A stretch of 64,000 nucleotides of DNA, taken from G963676655 sp963678305 (GTDB lineage Bacteria > Verrucomicrobiota > Lentisphaeria > Victivallales > Victivallaceae). The stretch lies in the NCBI GenBank assembly GCA_963678305.2, contig CAXXVV010000017.1, positions 434,001-498,000 of the forward strand, read 5' to 3'. The notes beneath the pieces were generated by a model. The model had not been told where the DNA came from. It was given only the letters and a program-made list of their open reading frames with translations, and made no database searches. Every line of letters starts with the position of its first letter. Positions within the stretch are counted from its first letter, which is position 1. Positions 45,127 through 54,532 of the stretch are shown here, in pieces. The position numbers and the translations under genes are program-made.

Positions 45127-46278
45127 ATGTGGATATTTTCCCTGCTCCTCGCAGGTTGGGTGACTACCCGGGGGATTCTGCCTTTACGGCTCCACTGGGG
45201 CTGGAAGGCCGGTCTCGCGGCGGCGGCGTTGCTGACGGCATTTAAATTTCATATTTTGTACTTGCTGGGTGGTCCCCGCTTTTTCGCGCCTAATTTGCCC
45301 GGGACGGTGATCCTGGTTTCAGCCTGGCTCTATATCATCCTGTTCATATTTTTCTTTCTCTTGCTGGGATCGGAGCTCATACGCGGGGGAATATGCCTTT
45401 ATATGCTGGGCCGCAAGATCAAACGGACAGAACGCTTCAGAACTATCGGCAACCGGATTAACGCGGGACTTCTGGCTGTTGCGTGCCTGATGTCAACGCT
45501 CGGTATCTGGAACGGGACGTCAACCCCTGCCGTAAAGGAACAAGAAATTGTCATCCGCAATCTTCCATCGAAACTTAACGGCTTGACTATCGCGGTAATC
45601 GCCGACCTTCATATTGACGGCTTGAGCACCGCTTCCGATGTCGAAAAAATTGTCAGGAAGACTAATTCGTTACAGCCGGACCTGATCGCGGCTATCGGAG
45701 ACTTTGTGGACGGAACCGTCGAAACTGAAGGCAAGAAACTGCTGCCGCTTCGGGCGCTTTCCGCCAAATACGGAGTGTATGGCGTTCCGGGCAACCATGA
45801 GTATTACTCCGGTTATACTCAATGGCGCCCGTTCATTGAAGGATTAGGCATTGTCATGCTGGAAAACCGGCATGTTTCGCTTTTAAACGACAAGCTCATT
45901 CTTGCCGGTGTAACCGATCCGGTCGCGGGCAGAAGAGGCGGCACGGCTCCTGACGTCGGCTCGGCATTAAAGAACTCAGCCCCCAACGTAACGAAGATAC
46001 TGCTGTCGCACCAGCCGCGGCTTGCCCCGGACGCGGCGAAACATGGTGTGGACCTGCAAATTTCCGGACACACGCATGGCGGAATGATCCTTGGCCTCGA
46101 CTACCTGGTAGCCAAATTCAACCGCGGCTTTGTTTCGGGTGTGTACCGGATTAAAAATATGACTTTATACGTTTCAAACGGAACCGGAATCTGGAGCGGG
46201 TTTCCAGTTCGGCTGGGCGTACCTTCGGAGATAACTCTTTTTCGTTTAAGCAATAAATCCCAAATAGATGGAGAATAA
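45127..46278 (+). CDS. Membrane metallophosphoesterase (YkuE/YaeI-like)
   Basis: 383 residues. The first 130 residues hold about four hydrophobic helices (WIFSLLLAGWVTTRG, VILVSAWLYIILFIFFFLLL and others). The calcineurin-like phosphoesterase domain has all metal-binding blocks: IADLHIDG, AIGDFVDG, VPGNHEYYSG, LLSHQPRLAPDA and ISGHTHGG. Members of this type act on phospholipids such as lipid A precursors (UDP-diacylglucosamine) or undecaprenyl compounds; the exact substrate is not visible. It is in the flavodoxin operon, with the Fe-S flavoprotein ATG only 2 bp after its stop. Confidence 0.85.
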   Translation: MWIFSLLLAGWVTTRGILPLRLHWGWKAGLAAAALLTAFKFHILYLLGGPRFFAPNLPGTVILVSAWLYIILFIFFFLLLGSELIRGGICLYMLGRKIKRTERFRTIGNRINAGLLAVACLMSTLGIWNGTSTPAVKEQEIVIRNLPSKLNGLTIAVIADLHIDGLSTASDVEKIVRKTNSLQPDLIAAIGDFVDGTVETEGKKLLPLRALSAKYGVYGVPGNHEYYSGYTQWRPFIEGLGIVMLENRHVSLLNDKLILAGVTDPVAGRRGGTAPDVGSALKNSAPNVTKILLSHQPRLAPDAAKHGVDLQISGHTHGGMILGLDYLVAKFNRGFVSGVYRIKNMTLYVSNGTGIWSGFPVRLGVPSEITLFRLSNKSQIDGE

Positions 46279-46280
46279 AA

Positions 46281-46910
46281 ATGAAAGTATTATTAGTAAA
46301 CGGAAGTCCCAATAAAGAGGGTTGCACTTATACGGCCCTGAGTGAAGTTGCCGGGACTTTGAACAAAAACAAAATTGATTCGGAAATATTCTGGATCGGC
46401 AAAAAAGCCCTCTCCGGCTGCATTGCCTGCGGTATCTGCGCGACAACCGGCAAGTGTGTGTTCGACGATGCGGTCAACGAATGTGCGGAAAAAGTCGATG
46501 AATGCGACGGGTTCATATTCGGGACACCGGTCTATTTTGCGTCTGCCAATGGCGCCATGATCTCTTTCATGGACCGCTTATTCTTCAGTTACCGCAAATC
46601 CGGGAAAAGCTTATCCGAAAAACCGGCGGCGGCGGTAGTGAGTTGCCGGCGAGCCGGCAGTACGGCAACGCTTGACCAGATGAACAAGTACTTCACTATC
46701 AGTAATATGCCTGTCGTCTCCTCACAATACTGGAATATGGTTCACGGCAATTCACCTGAAGAAGTCAAACAGGACCAGGAAGGCCTCCAGACAATGCGGA
46801 CCCTGGGGCAAAATATGGCATGGCTGTTGAAATGCATCGAAGCGGGCAAGCGGGCGGGAATAAAGCCGCCTGAGTACGAGGACGCACTCAGAACCAACTT
46901 CATCCGCTGA
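46281..46910 (+). CDS. Iron-sulfur flavoprotein / NADPH-dependent FMN reductase family protein
   Basis: 209 residues, cytoplasmic. The flavodoxin-like start is LLVNGSPNKEGCTYTALSEV. A cysteine cluster CIACGICATTGKC, about 48-60, fits the compact 4Fe-4S motif of iron-sulfur flavoproteins. The loop GFIFGTPVYFASANGAMISFMDRLFF is the FMN-binding and dimer region. It probably reduces quinones, nitro compounds or oxygen with electrons from ferredoxin or NAD(P)H. It is the last gene of the Cache kinase-flavodoxin-phosphatase run. These proteins commonly share loci with MerR regulators, aldo-keto reductases and flavodoxins, as found here on both sides of the ATPase-SPFH cassette. Confidence 0.88.
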   Translation: MKVLLVNGSPNKEGCTYTALSEVAGTLNKNKIDSEIFWIGKKALSGCIACGICATTGKCVFDDAVNECAEKVDECDGFIFGTPVYFASANGAMISFMDRLFFSYRKSGKSLSEKPAAAVVSCRRAGSTATLDQMNKYFTISNMPVVSSQYWNMVHGNSPEEVKQDQEGLQTMRTLGQNMAWLLKCIEAGKRAGIKPPEYEDALRTNFIR

Positions 46911-46911
46911 C

Positions 46912-46965
46912 ATTATTCAGTGGAACAATGACCGGTCTGGCCTTCTTTCTATAGTTGGCCGGGCC
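46912..46965 (-). pseudogene. Remnant of a merR 3' end
   Basis: Read on the minus strand it gives GPANYRKKARPVIVPLN, nearly the same as the last 17 residues of the intact MerR at 54533 (NPANYRKKAEPVIVPRD). At DNA level 46922-46963 and 54543-54584 match at 37 of 42 positions, in the same orientation, and all differences are transitions. The rest of the gene is missing. The following 240 bp up to the next gene contain no gene. Confidence 0.75.
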
Positions 46966-47210
46966 AGATAAAAGTCGGCAAAGGAAAAATGAGACCGTTG
47001 AGACGGCTGGAGTTTAGAGGATGAATTCAAGAATCGCAACTCTCCCGAAGGTCTCAAATTCGATAAACCCTGATTTTTGTCGCCACCACCGATATTGCTT
47101 TATTGAATTATCTTTCCGGAAATAAAAATACATAATTTGTATTGCCCGTTATCAATGCTATTTTTGTTGATTGTTTGGTATTCAAAAATGACTCGGTCAA
47201 AAACTGAAGA

Positions 47211-47570
47211 ATGAAAAACAAATTAAGCCATTTTCTTTTTCATATCTATATATGGGGAATATTATTAATACCCGCTTTACATCAGGCGGGCTATATCTGT
47301 CCGCATCATCACACCGAATTTTCAGCAGCGGTTTCCGTTTCTAAAGAATTATCTTCCAGAGAACACCGCCACTCACCTTGCAAACATCATGACCATGTCT
47401 GTCAGATCTGTTTACTGGCTGCGACCAGCAACGATCAACCGGAACCGCCTCCGTCAATAACGTTTTTCGGCTATTGTTTTACCGGCATTCCGGATTCTGA
47501 AATTGACCGAATCCCCAGTCCATGCTGGCTGATTTGCGAATACCGGGGACCGCCTTCGATTATCCAGTGA
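47211..47570 (+). CDS. Small exported His/Cys-rich protein (DUF2946-like)
   Basis: 119 residues with a hydrophobic N terminus (FLFHIYIWGILLIPALHQAG) acting as signal or anchor. Potential metal ligands follow: ICPHHHTEF (about 29-37) and SREHRHSPCKHHDHVCQICLLA (about 50-71), the latter resembling the HxxxCxxC pattern of the DUF2946 group of small metal-linked proteins. A further Cys-containing, Pro-rich tail is unassigned. It stands at the head of the P1B-ATPase/SPFH cassette with 266 bp to the ATPase gene, so it may be separately transcribed. A periplasmic metal-binding role is inferred from composition and context. Confidence 0.6.
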   Translation: MKNKLSHFLFHIYIWGILLIPALHQAGYICPHHHTEFSAAVSVSKELSSREHRHSPCKHHDHVCQICLLAATSNDQPEPPPSITFFGYCFTGIPDSEIDRIPSPCWLICEYRGPPSIIQ

Positions 47571-47836
47571 GAAACTTCAAAAAATAATCTTTATATTTAC
47601 CTGATTCCATTGCACATTTTTCGTGTCAATGGTCCTTGGCTTATCTATTGAAACCAGCCATATTTTCAATTGGTAAATTAGTAATATCGTGAAAGTTTCG
47701 TACCTTCTTTCATCATAATTTCCTTAATGGATTATCCCCTACATTTTTTGCAGTTCTCTCCTGTATTTGTGTCTGCATCTATAACATCCACAAGCGTATT
47801 TTTCTTAACGCATACAACTATTGAATACAAATAATT

Positions 47837-49738
47837 ATGGCTCATTCTTTTTTAAAAAAATTGCTGGATACGGAAACTTCCCGTTTCCGGCTTGAAATAA
47901 TCTCATGCCTGACCGGAGGCTTATTCCTGATCGACGCCTGGCTTACCGGATGGATTTACGACAACCGGGATTTGTCGGAATTTCCGGGAATCATCGCGGC
48001 TCTGCTTCTGGGAGCTCCTCTGATATGGCATGCTTTATGTGATTTATGGCGCGGAGAAGCCGAAATGAACGAATTTGCCGCCTTGAGCTTTATGGCTTCA
48101 TTCAGCATTGGCGAATATCGTACCGCCGCGGCTATCGCGTTTTTTATGATTCTGGCCCAGCTGATCGAATATCGTTCACAGATCGGCGCCAGAAAAAATA
48201 TTGAATCCCTATTGAGACTGTCGCCGGACTCCGCGACCAGGATTGAAGACGACGGTTCGGAGACTCAAATCGACAGTAATGATTTGAAACGAGGAGACAT
48301 TATCCGCGTCCGTCCCGGAGACTGTGTTCCCGGCGACGGAATGATTATCCGGGGTGAAAGTTCCCTTAACGAAGCCGCGATAACCGGTGAAGCCCTGCCG
48401 AAAGACAAAGGCCCAGGTGATCAAGTATTCGGAGGAACAATCAATGTTTCCGGCATGGTCGATATTGAAATTACCGCTGACGCGGCGGATACTACGCTTT
48501 CACGGATCAAGGAACTGATTGCCGGAGCCGAAAATTCCCGGACCCCGGTCATGCGCCTGATAGATCAATATGCGGGATGGTATACTCCGGTAATTTTGAT
48601 GCTGGCGGCTATTGTATTGTTCTTTACCCGTGACCTGAACCGGGCAATATCCATGTTGATCATCGCCTGTCCCTGTACGATTCTGCTGTCGTCCCCTACC
48701 GCGCTGGTCTCGGCGTTAAGCGCGGCCGCCAGGCTGGGAGTGATCATAAAAAATGTCGCGGCACTGGAAAGCGCCGGCACGGTTAACGCCATGGCTTTCG
48801 ACAAAACCGGAACCCTGACAACCGGCGTTTTGACCGTTGAGAAAATCTATCCGGCAACCGGTTTATCTGAAGAATATTTGCTTAAACATATTGCCGTCGC
48901 CGAGTTTTCGTCCACCCATCCGGCAGCGCGGGCATTAGTCGGAGAAGCACTGAAGCGCGGCTGGGAAATAAAACCGCCGGAGTCGTTCGAGGAAAAAGCC
49001 GGTCAAGGCGTGAAAGCACAGTGGAATAACTGTTCAGTCATAGTAGGAAAAGTAAAATGGCTGACGGCGAACAACGTGAAGATACCTCCAGAATATCAGT
49101 CAGACACCCTTGATGGCGAAAATGATTCCGGAGACAAAAGCGTACTGCTGGCGGCAATTAACGGTGATTTCGCGGGCCTGCTTACCCTTAATGACCACAT
49201 CCGGGACGATGCGGGGATCATGATGCGGAAACTTCGTGAAAACGGCATCAATAAACAGGTAATGCTTTCGGGCGACCGTTACAGCGCCGCCGAGCGTGTC
49301 GCGGCAGAACTTGGCTGTGAAGTCGAAGCAGAAATCCTGCCGGAAGACAAAATGAACCGGGTAGTGGCTATCCGTGAACGGGGATACAAACTGGCGGTCG
49401 TCGGGGATGGCGTAAATGACGCGCCCGCGTTAGCGGCCGGAGATGTGTCGATCGCCATGGGCGCGGCCGGGAGCGATGTGGCAATTCACTCTGCGTCAAT
49501 CGTGCTGATGAACAATAAACTCGACCGGATCCCATTCATTATGCATCTTTCACGCCGAACTCTATCAATCATTCGTCAGAACCTGTTTTTTTCCGTTTTA
49601 TACATATTCATTCTACTGTTGCTGAGCGCGTCCGGTTCAATCCCACCGGCCCTGGCGGTGATCATGCATACCGCCAGTGCGTTCCTGGTAGTTTTCAATT
49701 CAGCTCGATTACTGCGAGAAGGAGAAGATCTGACATGA
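47837..49738 (+). CDS. P1B-type heavy-metal translocating ATPase
   Basis: 633 residues, all core domains but no N-terminal metal-binding (HMA) domain. Motifs: actuator SLNEAAITGEALPKDKG, the transmembrane metal site CPC (Cys278-Pro-Cys280) in IIACPCTILLSSPTA, phosphorylation loop DKTGTLTTG (Asp322), STHPAARALV (the HP motif) and VGDGVNDAPALAAGDVSIAMG. The fold and CPC fit the Zn/Cd/Co or Cu groups; the last helices lack a clear diagnostic motif, so the metal is open. Its stop overlaps the ATG of the first SPFH gene (ATGA), implying a tight stoichiometric link between the pump and the SPFH proteins. Confidence 0.92.
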   Translation: MAHSFLKKLLDTETSRFRLEIISCLTGGLFLIDAWLTGWIYDNRDLSEFPGIIAALLLGAPLIWHALCDLWRGEAEMNEFAALSFMASFSIGEYRTAAAIAFFMILAQLIEYRSQIGARKNIESLLRLSPDSATRIEDDGSETQIDSNDLKRGDIIRVRPGDCVPGDGMIIRGESSLNEAAITGEALPKDKGPGDQVFGGTINVSGMVDIEITADAADTTLSRIKELIAGAENSRTPVMRLIDQYAGWYTPVILMLAAIVLFFTRDLNRAISMLIIACPCTILLSSPTALVSALSAAARLGVIIKNVAALESAGTVNAMAFDKTGTLTTGVLTVEKIYPATGLSEEYLLKHIAVAEFSSTHPAARALVGEALKRGWEIKPPESFEEKAGQGVKAQWNNCSVIVGKVKWLTANNVKIPPEYQSDTLDGENDSGDKSVLLAAINGDFAGLLTLNDHIRDDAGIMMRKLRENGINKQVMLSGDRYSAAERVAAELGCEVEAEILPEDKMNRVVAIRERGYKLAVVGDGVNDAPALAAGDVSIAMGAAGSDVAIHSASIVLMNNKLDRIPFIMHLSRRTLSIIRQNLFFSVLYIFILLLLSASGSIPPALAVIMHTASAFLVVFNSARLLREGEDLT

Positions 49739-51747
49739 ATAAAATCTCTGAAAACAGAACTGACCACGACATAGCGCGTTTCTGCGTTTTCGGACTGGTC
49801 ATGCAAAGCGTATTGCTTATTTTAATATTACTGACGGCCTTTTTCTGCAAATGCCCAGAATACAGCTCACTGTACTGGAACTGTCTGGCCGGAATTCCCG
49901 TATGGCTGATCAGTTATCTGCGCCTGCGTTTATTGTATGATACAAGAAACAAAGCATCAAGAACCATTATCGGGAATCAGTTTACCCCGAGCAGATTACT
50001 CCCGGCTGCGGAATTATTTTTCAGCAGTATTCTACTTGTTGGCGGGGCGATATCGCTATGGCAATCCACCTTACTGCCGGAAAACGTTCCGATGTCGACG
50101 CCACTGTTGCGCAATCTGCTTTTTTCCGGAATCCTTACCTTTATTATTATGGTTGCGGCTTTTTTCTGGCACGAACTTATCCGCAAAAAGCGCAATCCCG
50201 AACTGCATTCTGGAGCCTTATGCATAATCGCGCTGGCCTGGCTGGGCGGAATCACCACGCTCGGTATAGGCGGCTCTTACCTGCATTTACAATGGGCTCC
50301 CAAATTGGTGTTGTGGATAGGAGGCGGATTCAATATTCTGATCGGAATGGAGGCATTGGTCAGGATATGCAGCAGGGTTTTTCTCCCGGCGCGCCAGGAA
50401 AATATTTTTTATCCGGCTTATCAGTCTTATTTTTATGTGATGCTCTCATCTCCGGGTTCCGGCTGGCAAACCTTTACTGATGTACTCAGCCATCAATTCG
50501 GATTGGATATTTCACGGGGAATATTTCTCAGCACCGCAAAATCGCTGTTTATCCCGTTCCTGTTTTTTCTGCTGTTCCTTCTGTCGGCGGCATCGTCAAT
50601 TGTCATTCTGGAACCATCCGAAAAAGCGGTGGTACTGCGTTTCGGTCAACTCAATGACCGCATCCTGGGACCGGGACTCCACTTCAAGTCGCCATGGCCG
50701 ATTGAAAGCGTTCGCGTCTACAATATCTGGAAAGTAAACAGTTTCCATGTCGGCTCGCATTTGACGCGGACAGTGGACGACGGCGTATATCAACGTGGCG
50801 TTCCCATTCTCTGGACCAACCAACACGGAGTAACCCCGGACGAACTGTTGATCGTGGCGCCTCCGGCTGACCTTATGGACAAAACAGGGACAAACCGTAA
50901 TACACCGGATGACTCCAGACGCAAAGCGCCTTCAATTTCACTTGCGGCGATTGATATAACGGTTGAATACCGGATAAATGATATTGACAAATACATTTCC
51001 GTTGCCGATAACCCTGACCGTTATTTCCGCGAACTGTCCGAACAGGCAGTATCTTTCGCAGTTTGCCGGTTCGATATCGATACGTTGTTCAGCCAAGGGC
51101 GCATCGGACTGGTTTCACACCTGAAAAACGAGATTCAGAACTTGGCGAATAATGCGAATCTGGGACTTGAAGTTGTCCACGTGGGGCTTGGGGGAGTTCA
51201 CCCGCCTCAGGATGTGGCGGCGGCTTTTCAGGAAACTGTAACCGCCCGCCAGGAAAAGGAGACCTCGATCCAATCCGCCCGCAGGTATGCGGTCAGGAAT
51301 ATGATTGAAACGGCCGGCTCCATAACTAACGCCGAAAACATTCTGACCGCCGTCGAAAACGAACAAAGCAGTGGAAAGGAGAAACTGTTTTCCGGCATAC
51401 TCACCCATGCTGAAGGTTACGTGGCTCAAACCATGGCGGAAGCATACGCCTATCGCTGGTACAAAGAAAATCATGAACGCGGCAAAGCCGAACGTTTCAA
51501 AAGCGAACTGATGACTTATCATAACGCGCCAATGGTTTATCTTTATGGCTGTTACCTGAATGTGCTTGATGCAGGATTACGCAATGCTAATAAATATATC
51601 CTGGTTTCCGACCGTAAAAATTTGATTTTGCGCTTTGATATGAAGAAAATGGCGTCATTTTCCGGACAAGGCATGTCCTCAGGCCCCGGCAATAGGACAT
51701 CGGGATATTACAAACAGCAAGCTCCGGAACTAACAGACGAAAATTAA
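49735..51747 (+). CDS. SPFH-domain protein 1 with multi-helix N terminus (HflK-like)
   Basis: 670 residues. The first 290 contain about seven hydrophobic helices, unusual for SPFH proteins, which normally have one. The SPFH domain begins at about residue 293 (EPSEKAVVLRFGQLNDRILGPGLHFKSPWPIESVRVYN) and continues with ISLAAIDITVEYRINDIDKYI and DNPDRYFRELSEQAVSFAVC. A charged helical segment follows (ETVTARQEKETSIQSARRYA), which in HflK forms the cage wall. It lacks a long C-terminal extension beyond that. It is probably one of three subunits of a membrane microdomain complex with the ATPase. The helices could form a channel or contact the pump. Confidence 0.82.
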   Translation: MNKISENRTDHDIARFCVFGLVMQSVLLILILLTAFFCKCPEYSSLYWNCLAGIPVWLISYLRLRLLYDTRNKASRTIIGNQFTPSRLLPAAELFFSSILLVGGAISLWQSTLLPENVPMSTPLLRNLLFSGILTFIIMVAAFFWHELIRKKRNPELHSGALCIIALAWLGGITTLGIGGSYLHLQWAPKLVLWIGGGFNILIGMEALVRICSRVFLPARQENIFYPAYQSYFYVMLSSPGSGWQTFTDVLSHQFGLDISRGIFLSTAKSLFIPFLFFLLFLLSAASSIVILEPSEKAVVLRFGQLNDRILGPGLHFKSPWPIESVRVYNIWKVNSFHVGSHLTRTVDDGVYQRGVPILWTNQHGVTPDELLIVAPPADLMDKTGTNRNTPDDSRRKAPSISLAAIDITVEYRINDIDKYISVADNPDRYFRELSEQAVSFAVCRFDIDTLFSQGRIGLVSHLKNEIQNLANNANLGLEVVHVGLGGVHPPQDVAAAFQETVTARQEKETSIQSARRYAVRNMIETAGSITNAENILTAVENEQSSGKEKLFSGILTHAEGYVAQTMAEAYAYRWYKENHERGKAERFKSELMTYHNAPMVYLYGCYLNVLDAGLRNANKYILVSDRKNLILRFDMKKMASFSGQGMSSGPGNRTSGYYKQQAPELTDEN

Positions 51748-51772
51748 AACCTCAACAATGGAGAATAACAAA

Positions 51773-52726
51773 ATGTTAAAAAAAATATGCTTTACTTTAA
51801 TGGGGCTGGCTCTGCTGCTGGTGTTTATTCTGTATATGATTTCATATGAAGTCAGTTTTAATAAATCCGCCATCGTGCTAACCTTTGGCCGGGCCTCTGA
51901 AAAAGACGTCATCAACCTCGACGGAACTCAGGCCGGATTGTACTTCAAATGGCCGTGGCCGATTCAAAAAGTCCTGCTGTTCGACCGAAGGCTTATGACC
52001 TTTGACGATCGCCTAGAACAACAGGAAACCAGCGATAAGCAGGTAATTGTCGCAAAAGCTTTCACCGTATGGCGGATATCCGATCCGTTGGATTTTTACC
52101 GTTCGTTGAAAAGTACCACTAACGCCGAAAAATTCCTGATCGAACGCTTAAGGTCGGCCAGATCGGAACTGGGTAACTTTTCTTTTGATGAATTGACCAA
52201 TGCCGATCCGCAGAAACTGCAGATAGCCCAGGCCGAACAGGCAATTCTCAATCATATCCGCAAAGATATCGGGAAACAGCGTCTCGGGGTGGAAATCCGC
52301 ACTGTCGGCATTTCCCGGGTCATTCTGCCGCAACAGATAACCAGCGCGGTGTTCGCCCGGATGCGGCAGACCCGCAGACGTCTGGCTCAAAGCGCAAGAT
52401 CAGAGGGCAACGCCATCGCCCGTTCGATCCGCGCCAAAGCCGACAGCGACCGGCGGCGGATTATGGCCTTTGCCGATCGCGAAGCCCAGACAATCCGGGC
52501 CGAAGGCGATGCCGCCGCCGCCAAATATTATGAAATATTTGCCCGAAATCAGGAGTTTGCCGTATTACTGCGCAAACTGGAGACACTGGAACGCACGCTT
52601 TCCAACAATACGACCTTTCTGCTCGATACCGGAACCGTACCGTTCGATATGTTGAAAAACCTGAACCCGGAACTTCTCCCGACACCCCAAATCCCCCGGT
52701 TAAAGTCCAAGGAGCCGAAAAAATGA
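51773..52726 (+). CDS. SPFH-domain protein 2 (HflC-like)
   Basis: 317 residues from ATG 51773, favoured over an ATG five codons upstream because GGAGA lies 9 nt before it. One N-terminal helix (MGLALLLVFILYMISYEV) is followed by an SPFH core: NKSAIVLTFGRASEKDVINLDGTQAGLYFKWPWPIQKVLLFDRR, then DKQVIVAKAFTVWRISDPLDFYR. The long helix is QTRRRLAQSARSEGNAIARSIRAKADSDRRRIMAFADREAQTIRAEGDAAAAKYY. This is the HflC-type pattern. The next gene overlaps its end (ATGA). HflC with HflK normally surrounds FtsH; here the neighbour is a metal ATPase instead. Confidence 0.9.
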   Translation: MLKKICFTLMGLALLLVFILYMISYEVSFNKSAIVLTFGRASEKDVINLDGTQAGLYFKWPWPIQKVLLFDRRLMTFDDRLEQQETSDKQVIVAKAFTVWRISDPLDFYRSLKSTTNAEKFLIERLRSARSELGNFSFDELTNADPQKLQIAQAEQAILNHIRKDIGKQRLGVEIRTVGISRVILPQQITSAVFARMRQTRRRLAQSARSEGNAIARSIRAKADSDRRRIMAFADREAQTIRAEGDAAAAKYYEIFARNQEFAVLLRKLETLERTLSNNTTFLLDTGTVPFDMLKNLNPELLPTPQIPRLKSKEPKK

Positions 52727-54111
52727 ATGAAACAGTTTTCAATGGTTCTGATATTTTTCTGCTGTTTATTTCGGTAACGATTGTTTTTCTGTTTTTAAAA
52801 ATGATCGCAGCCAAAAGAAAGCAAAAGAAAATCAATGCTCCATTACCGGAGAAAAATGGAGCTACTCAGACTGAACTGAATAAAACCGCTCCGATTTTGC
52901 CGGGAACGCAATTATTGCAGCCGGGATTGGATGATAAAATCTCTCCGCTGGATGCCCTGAATACGTCTTTGCGCCGGGGATTTAATGTGTTGCGGCTGCT
53001 GATGATCGCCCTTGCGCTGATATTTGTATTCAGCAACGTTTTCTGGGTTGAAGAAGGACACGTGGCGCTGCAAAGCAGGTTCGGACGCATCATTAACAGA
53101 AAAGACTGTTGCGTAATCGGACCGGGCGGCCCATATTTCGCCTTCCCGGCCCCGATTGACCGGATCGTCAAAGTTCCCACAACTTTGCGGAAAGTCGACA
53201 TCGATAACGCGTTCTGGCTCGAATCGAAAAACATAACCGAATATACGGGCAATGACGACGCTTCCGATTTGCGCAGCTACGACGACACACTGGTTCCGGG
53301 TTATGACGGTTCGCTGATCACCGCCGACAAAAATGTCGTTCAAGGACAATGGGCGGTCAACTATCAATTGGATTGTCTCAGCGACAAGGCCGGACATGCC
53401 GATACGCAGCTCAGGGATTTCACCAATAATGTCGGGACAATGGAACACGCCGACAATCTGGTTCGCCGGATGGTAATCAAAGCGCTGGTGGAAATTGTTG
53501 CTCAAACTCCGGTCGATGACTTTGTCAGGGGTAAAATTGATTACGACAACTTGATTAAAGGAGCACAAAATAAGCTGGATATACTGCATACGGGAATTAA
53601 ACTGCGCAGCATTACCGGGAAAAAATATACCGTGGCCCAGTGTTTACAGGATGATTTCCGAGCGGTCAATCTGGCGGAAAGTGAAAAGGCTGAAAAAATC
53701 GAATCGGCAAAACGCTATCGATCTGAGGTATTGAATGAGACGGCCGGAGCCGATTATGAAAAAATACTGAAAGCTATTTACGCTTATGAATCGGCTACAG
53801 CCGCGAACAATAATAAAAATCTGAAAGCAGCGTCGGATAGCCTCAAAAAGATACTTCAATCCGATGTAGTCGGAGGGCGCATTTCAGAAACATTCAGCAG
53901 TGCCGTTTCATATAGAACGCAGGTGGTGGAATTCACTCGCGGCGCGGCGCAACGCTTTATCCTGATGTTAGCGCAATACCAAGCCCGGCCGGTAATTTTC
54001 CGGAACCGGTTGATTCAGGACTCTCTGCAAACAGTTTTTTCCGGTCAAATCAAAACATATTATTTGCCTCCCGGCGATAAAAAGACTCTCTACCTGGAAC
54101 TAAATAAATAA
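52723..54111 (+). CDS. SPFH-domain protein 3 (HflK/stomatin-like)
   Basis: 462 residues. It has two hydrophobic segments, about 7-27 and 87-107, flanking a polar linker with a lysine-rich start (KMIAAKRKQKKINAPLPEK). The SPFH domain, about 110-300, starts EEGHVALQSRFGRIINRKDCCVIGPGGPYFAFPAPIDRIVKV and includes TADKNVVQGQWAVNYQLDC. A helical stretch with LAESEKAEKIESAKRYRSEVLNE follows, and a second helical and beta tail. It is clearly related to, but different from, the two proteins encoded just before it, so the cassette encodes three non-identical SPFH subunits. It is translationally coupled to SPFH2 by a 4-bp overlap. Confidence 0.85.
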   Translation: MNETVFNGSDIFLLFISVTIVFLFLKMIAAKRKQKKINAPLPEKNGATQTELNKTAPILPGTQLLQPGLDDKISPLDALNTSLRRGFNVLRLLMIALALIFVFSNVFWVEEGHVALQSRFGRIINRKDCCVIGPGGPYFAFPAPIDRIVKVPTTLRKVDIDNAFWLESKNITEYTGNDDASDLRSYDDTLVPGYDGSLITADKNVVQGQWAVNYQLDCLSDKAGHADTQLRDFTNNVGTMEHADNLVRRMVIKALVEIVAQTPVDDFVRGKIDYDNLIKGAQNKLDILHTGIKLRSITGKKYTVAQCLQDDFRAVNLAESEKAEKIESAKRYRSEVLNETAGADYEKILKAIYAYESATAANNNKNLKAASDSLKKILQSDVVGGRISETFSSAVSYRTQVVEFTRGAAQRFILMLAQYQARPVIFRNRLIQDSLQTVFSGQIKTYYLPPGDKKTLYLELNK

Positions 54112-54127
54112 AAAGAAATTATGGAAA

Positions 54128-54514
54128 ATGAAAAAGTCTAAATATTTAAAAATCAGAATGACCGTTCTTCTGGTCTTGTTCTGTACAGTTATTACATCAT
54201 GCACCAGCATCAATTATTTCGGAGAAAATTACCCCGTGACGAAACAAGTTAAAATGTTCTACCGGGCCGAAGATATTCCAAAAAATATTTATATTTCCAT
54301 GGGACGCGGCACCGTGAACATCAATCCGGTTTATGCCACGGGTATCACCGAAGATATTCGTCAAAAAGCAATGTCATGCGGCGCAGACGCGGTTCTGATA
54401 ATCGGTTTTGTTGAGGTAAAAACAGTAAAATGCGAGCACTGCGGACACGATCACGGCGTCAACCACGAACTTAGGTTTGAATTTTTTAAGAAAAAGCCGG
54501 TTAAACAGAACTGA
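54128..54514 (+). CDS. Putative lipoprotein with CxxCxHxH metal motif
   Basis: 128 residues with a lipoprotein signal: hydrophobic run then VITSC (Cys25). A beta-rich segment with YVKQ-like repeats and ADAVLIIGFVEVKTVK follows, and then CEHCGHDHG (Cys102, Cys105, His107, His109), a compact potential metal-binding knuckle near the C terminus. I do not recognise a named family. It starts 16 bp after the third SPFH gene and appears to be the last gene of the cassette; the two ends therefore both encode exported proteins rich in metal ligands. It may present metal to, or receive it from, the pump in the periplasm. Confidence 0.6.
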   Translation: MKKSKYLKIRMTVLLVLFCTVITSCTSINYFGENYPVTKQVKMFYRAEDIPKNIYISMGRGTVNINPVYATGITEDIRQKAMSCGADAVLIIGFVEVKTVKCEHCGHDHGVNHELRFEFFKKKPVKQN

Positions 54515-54532
54515 CGCAAATCGTGGTTCTTT

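Noticed and set aside
46966..54532. Prophage or integrative element carrying the ATPase-SPFH cassette
   Set aside because: Direct repeats are present, but I found no integrase, transposase, tRNA target or phage gene between them, so a specific mobile-element type cannot be called.
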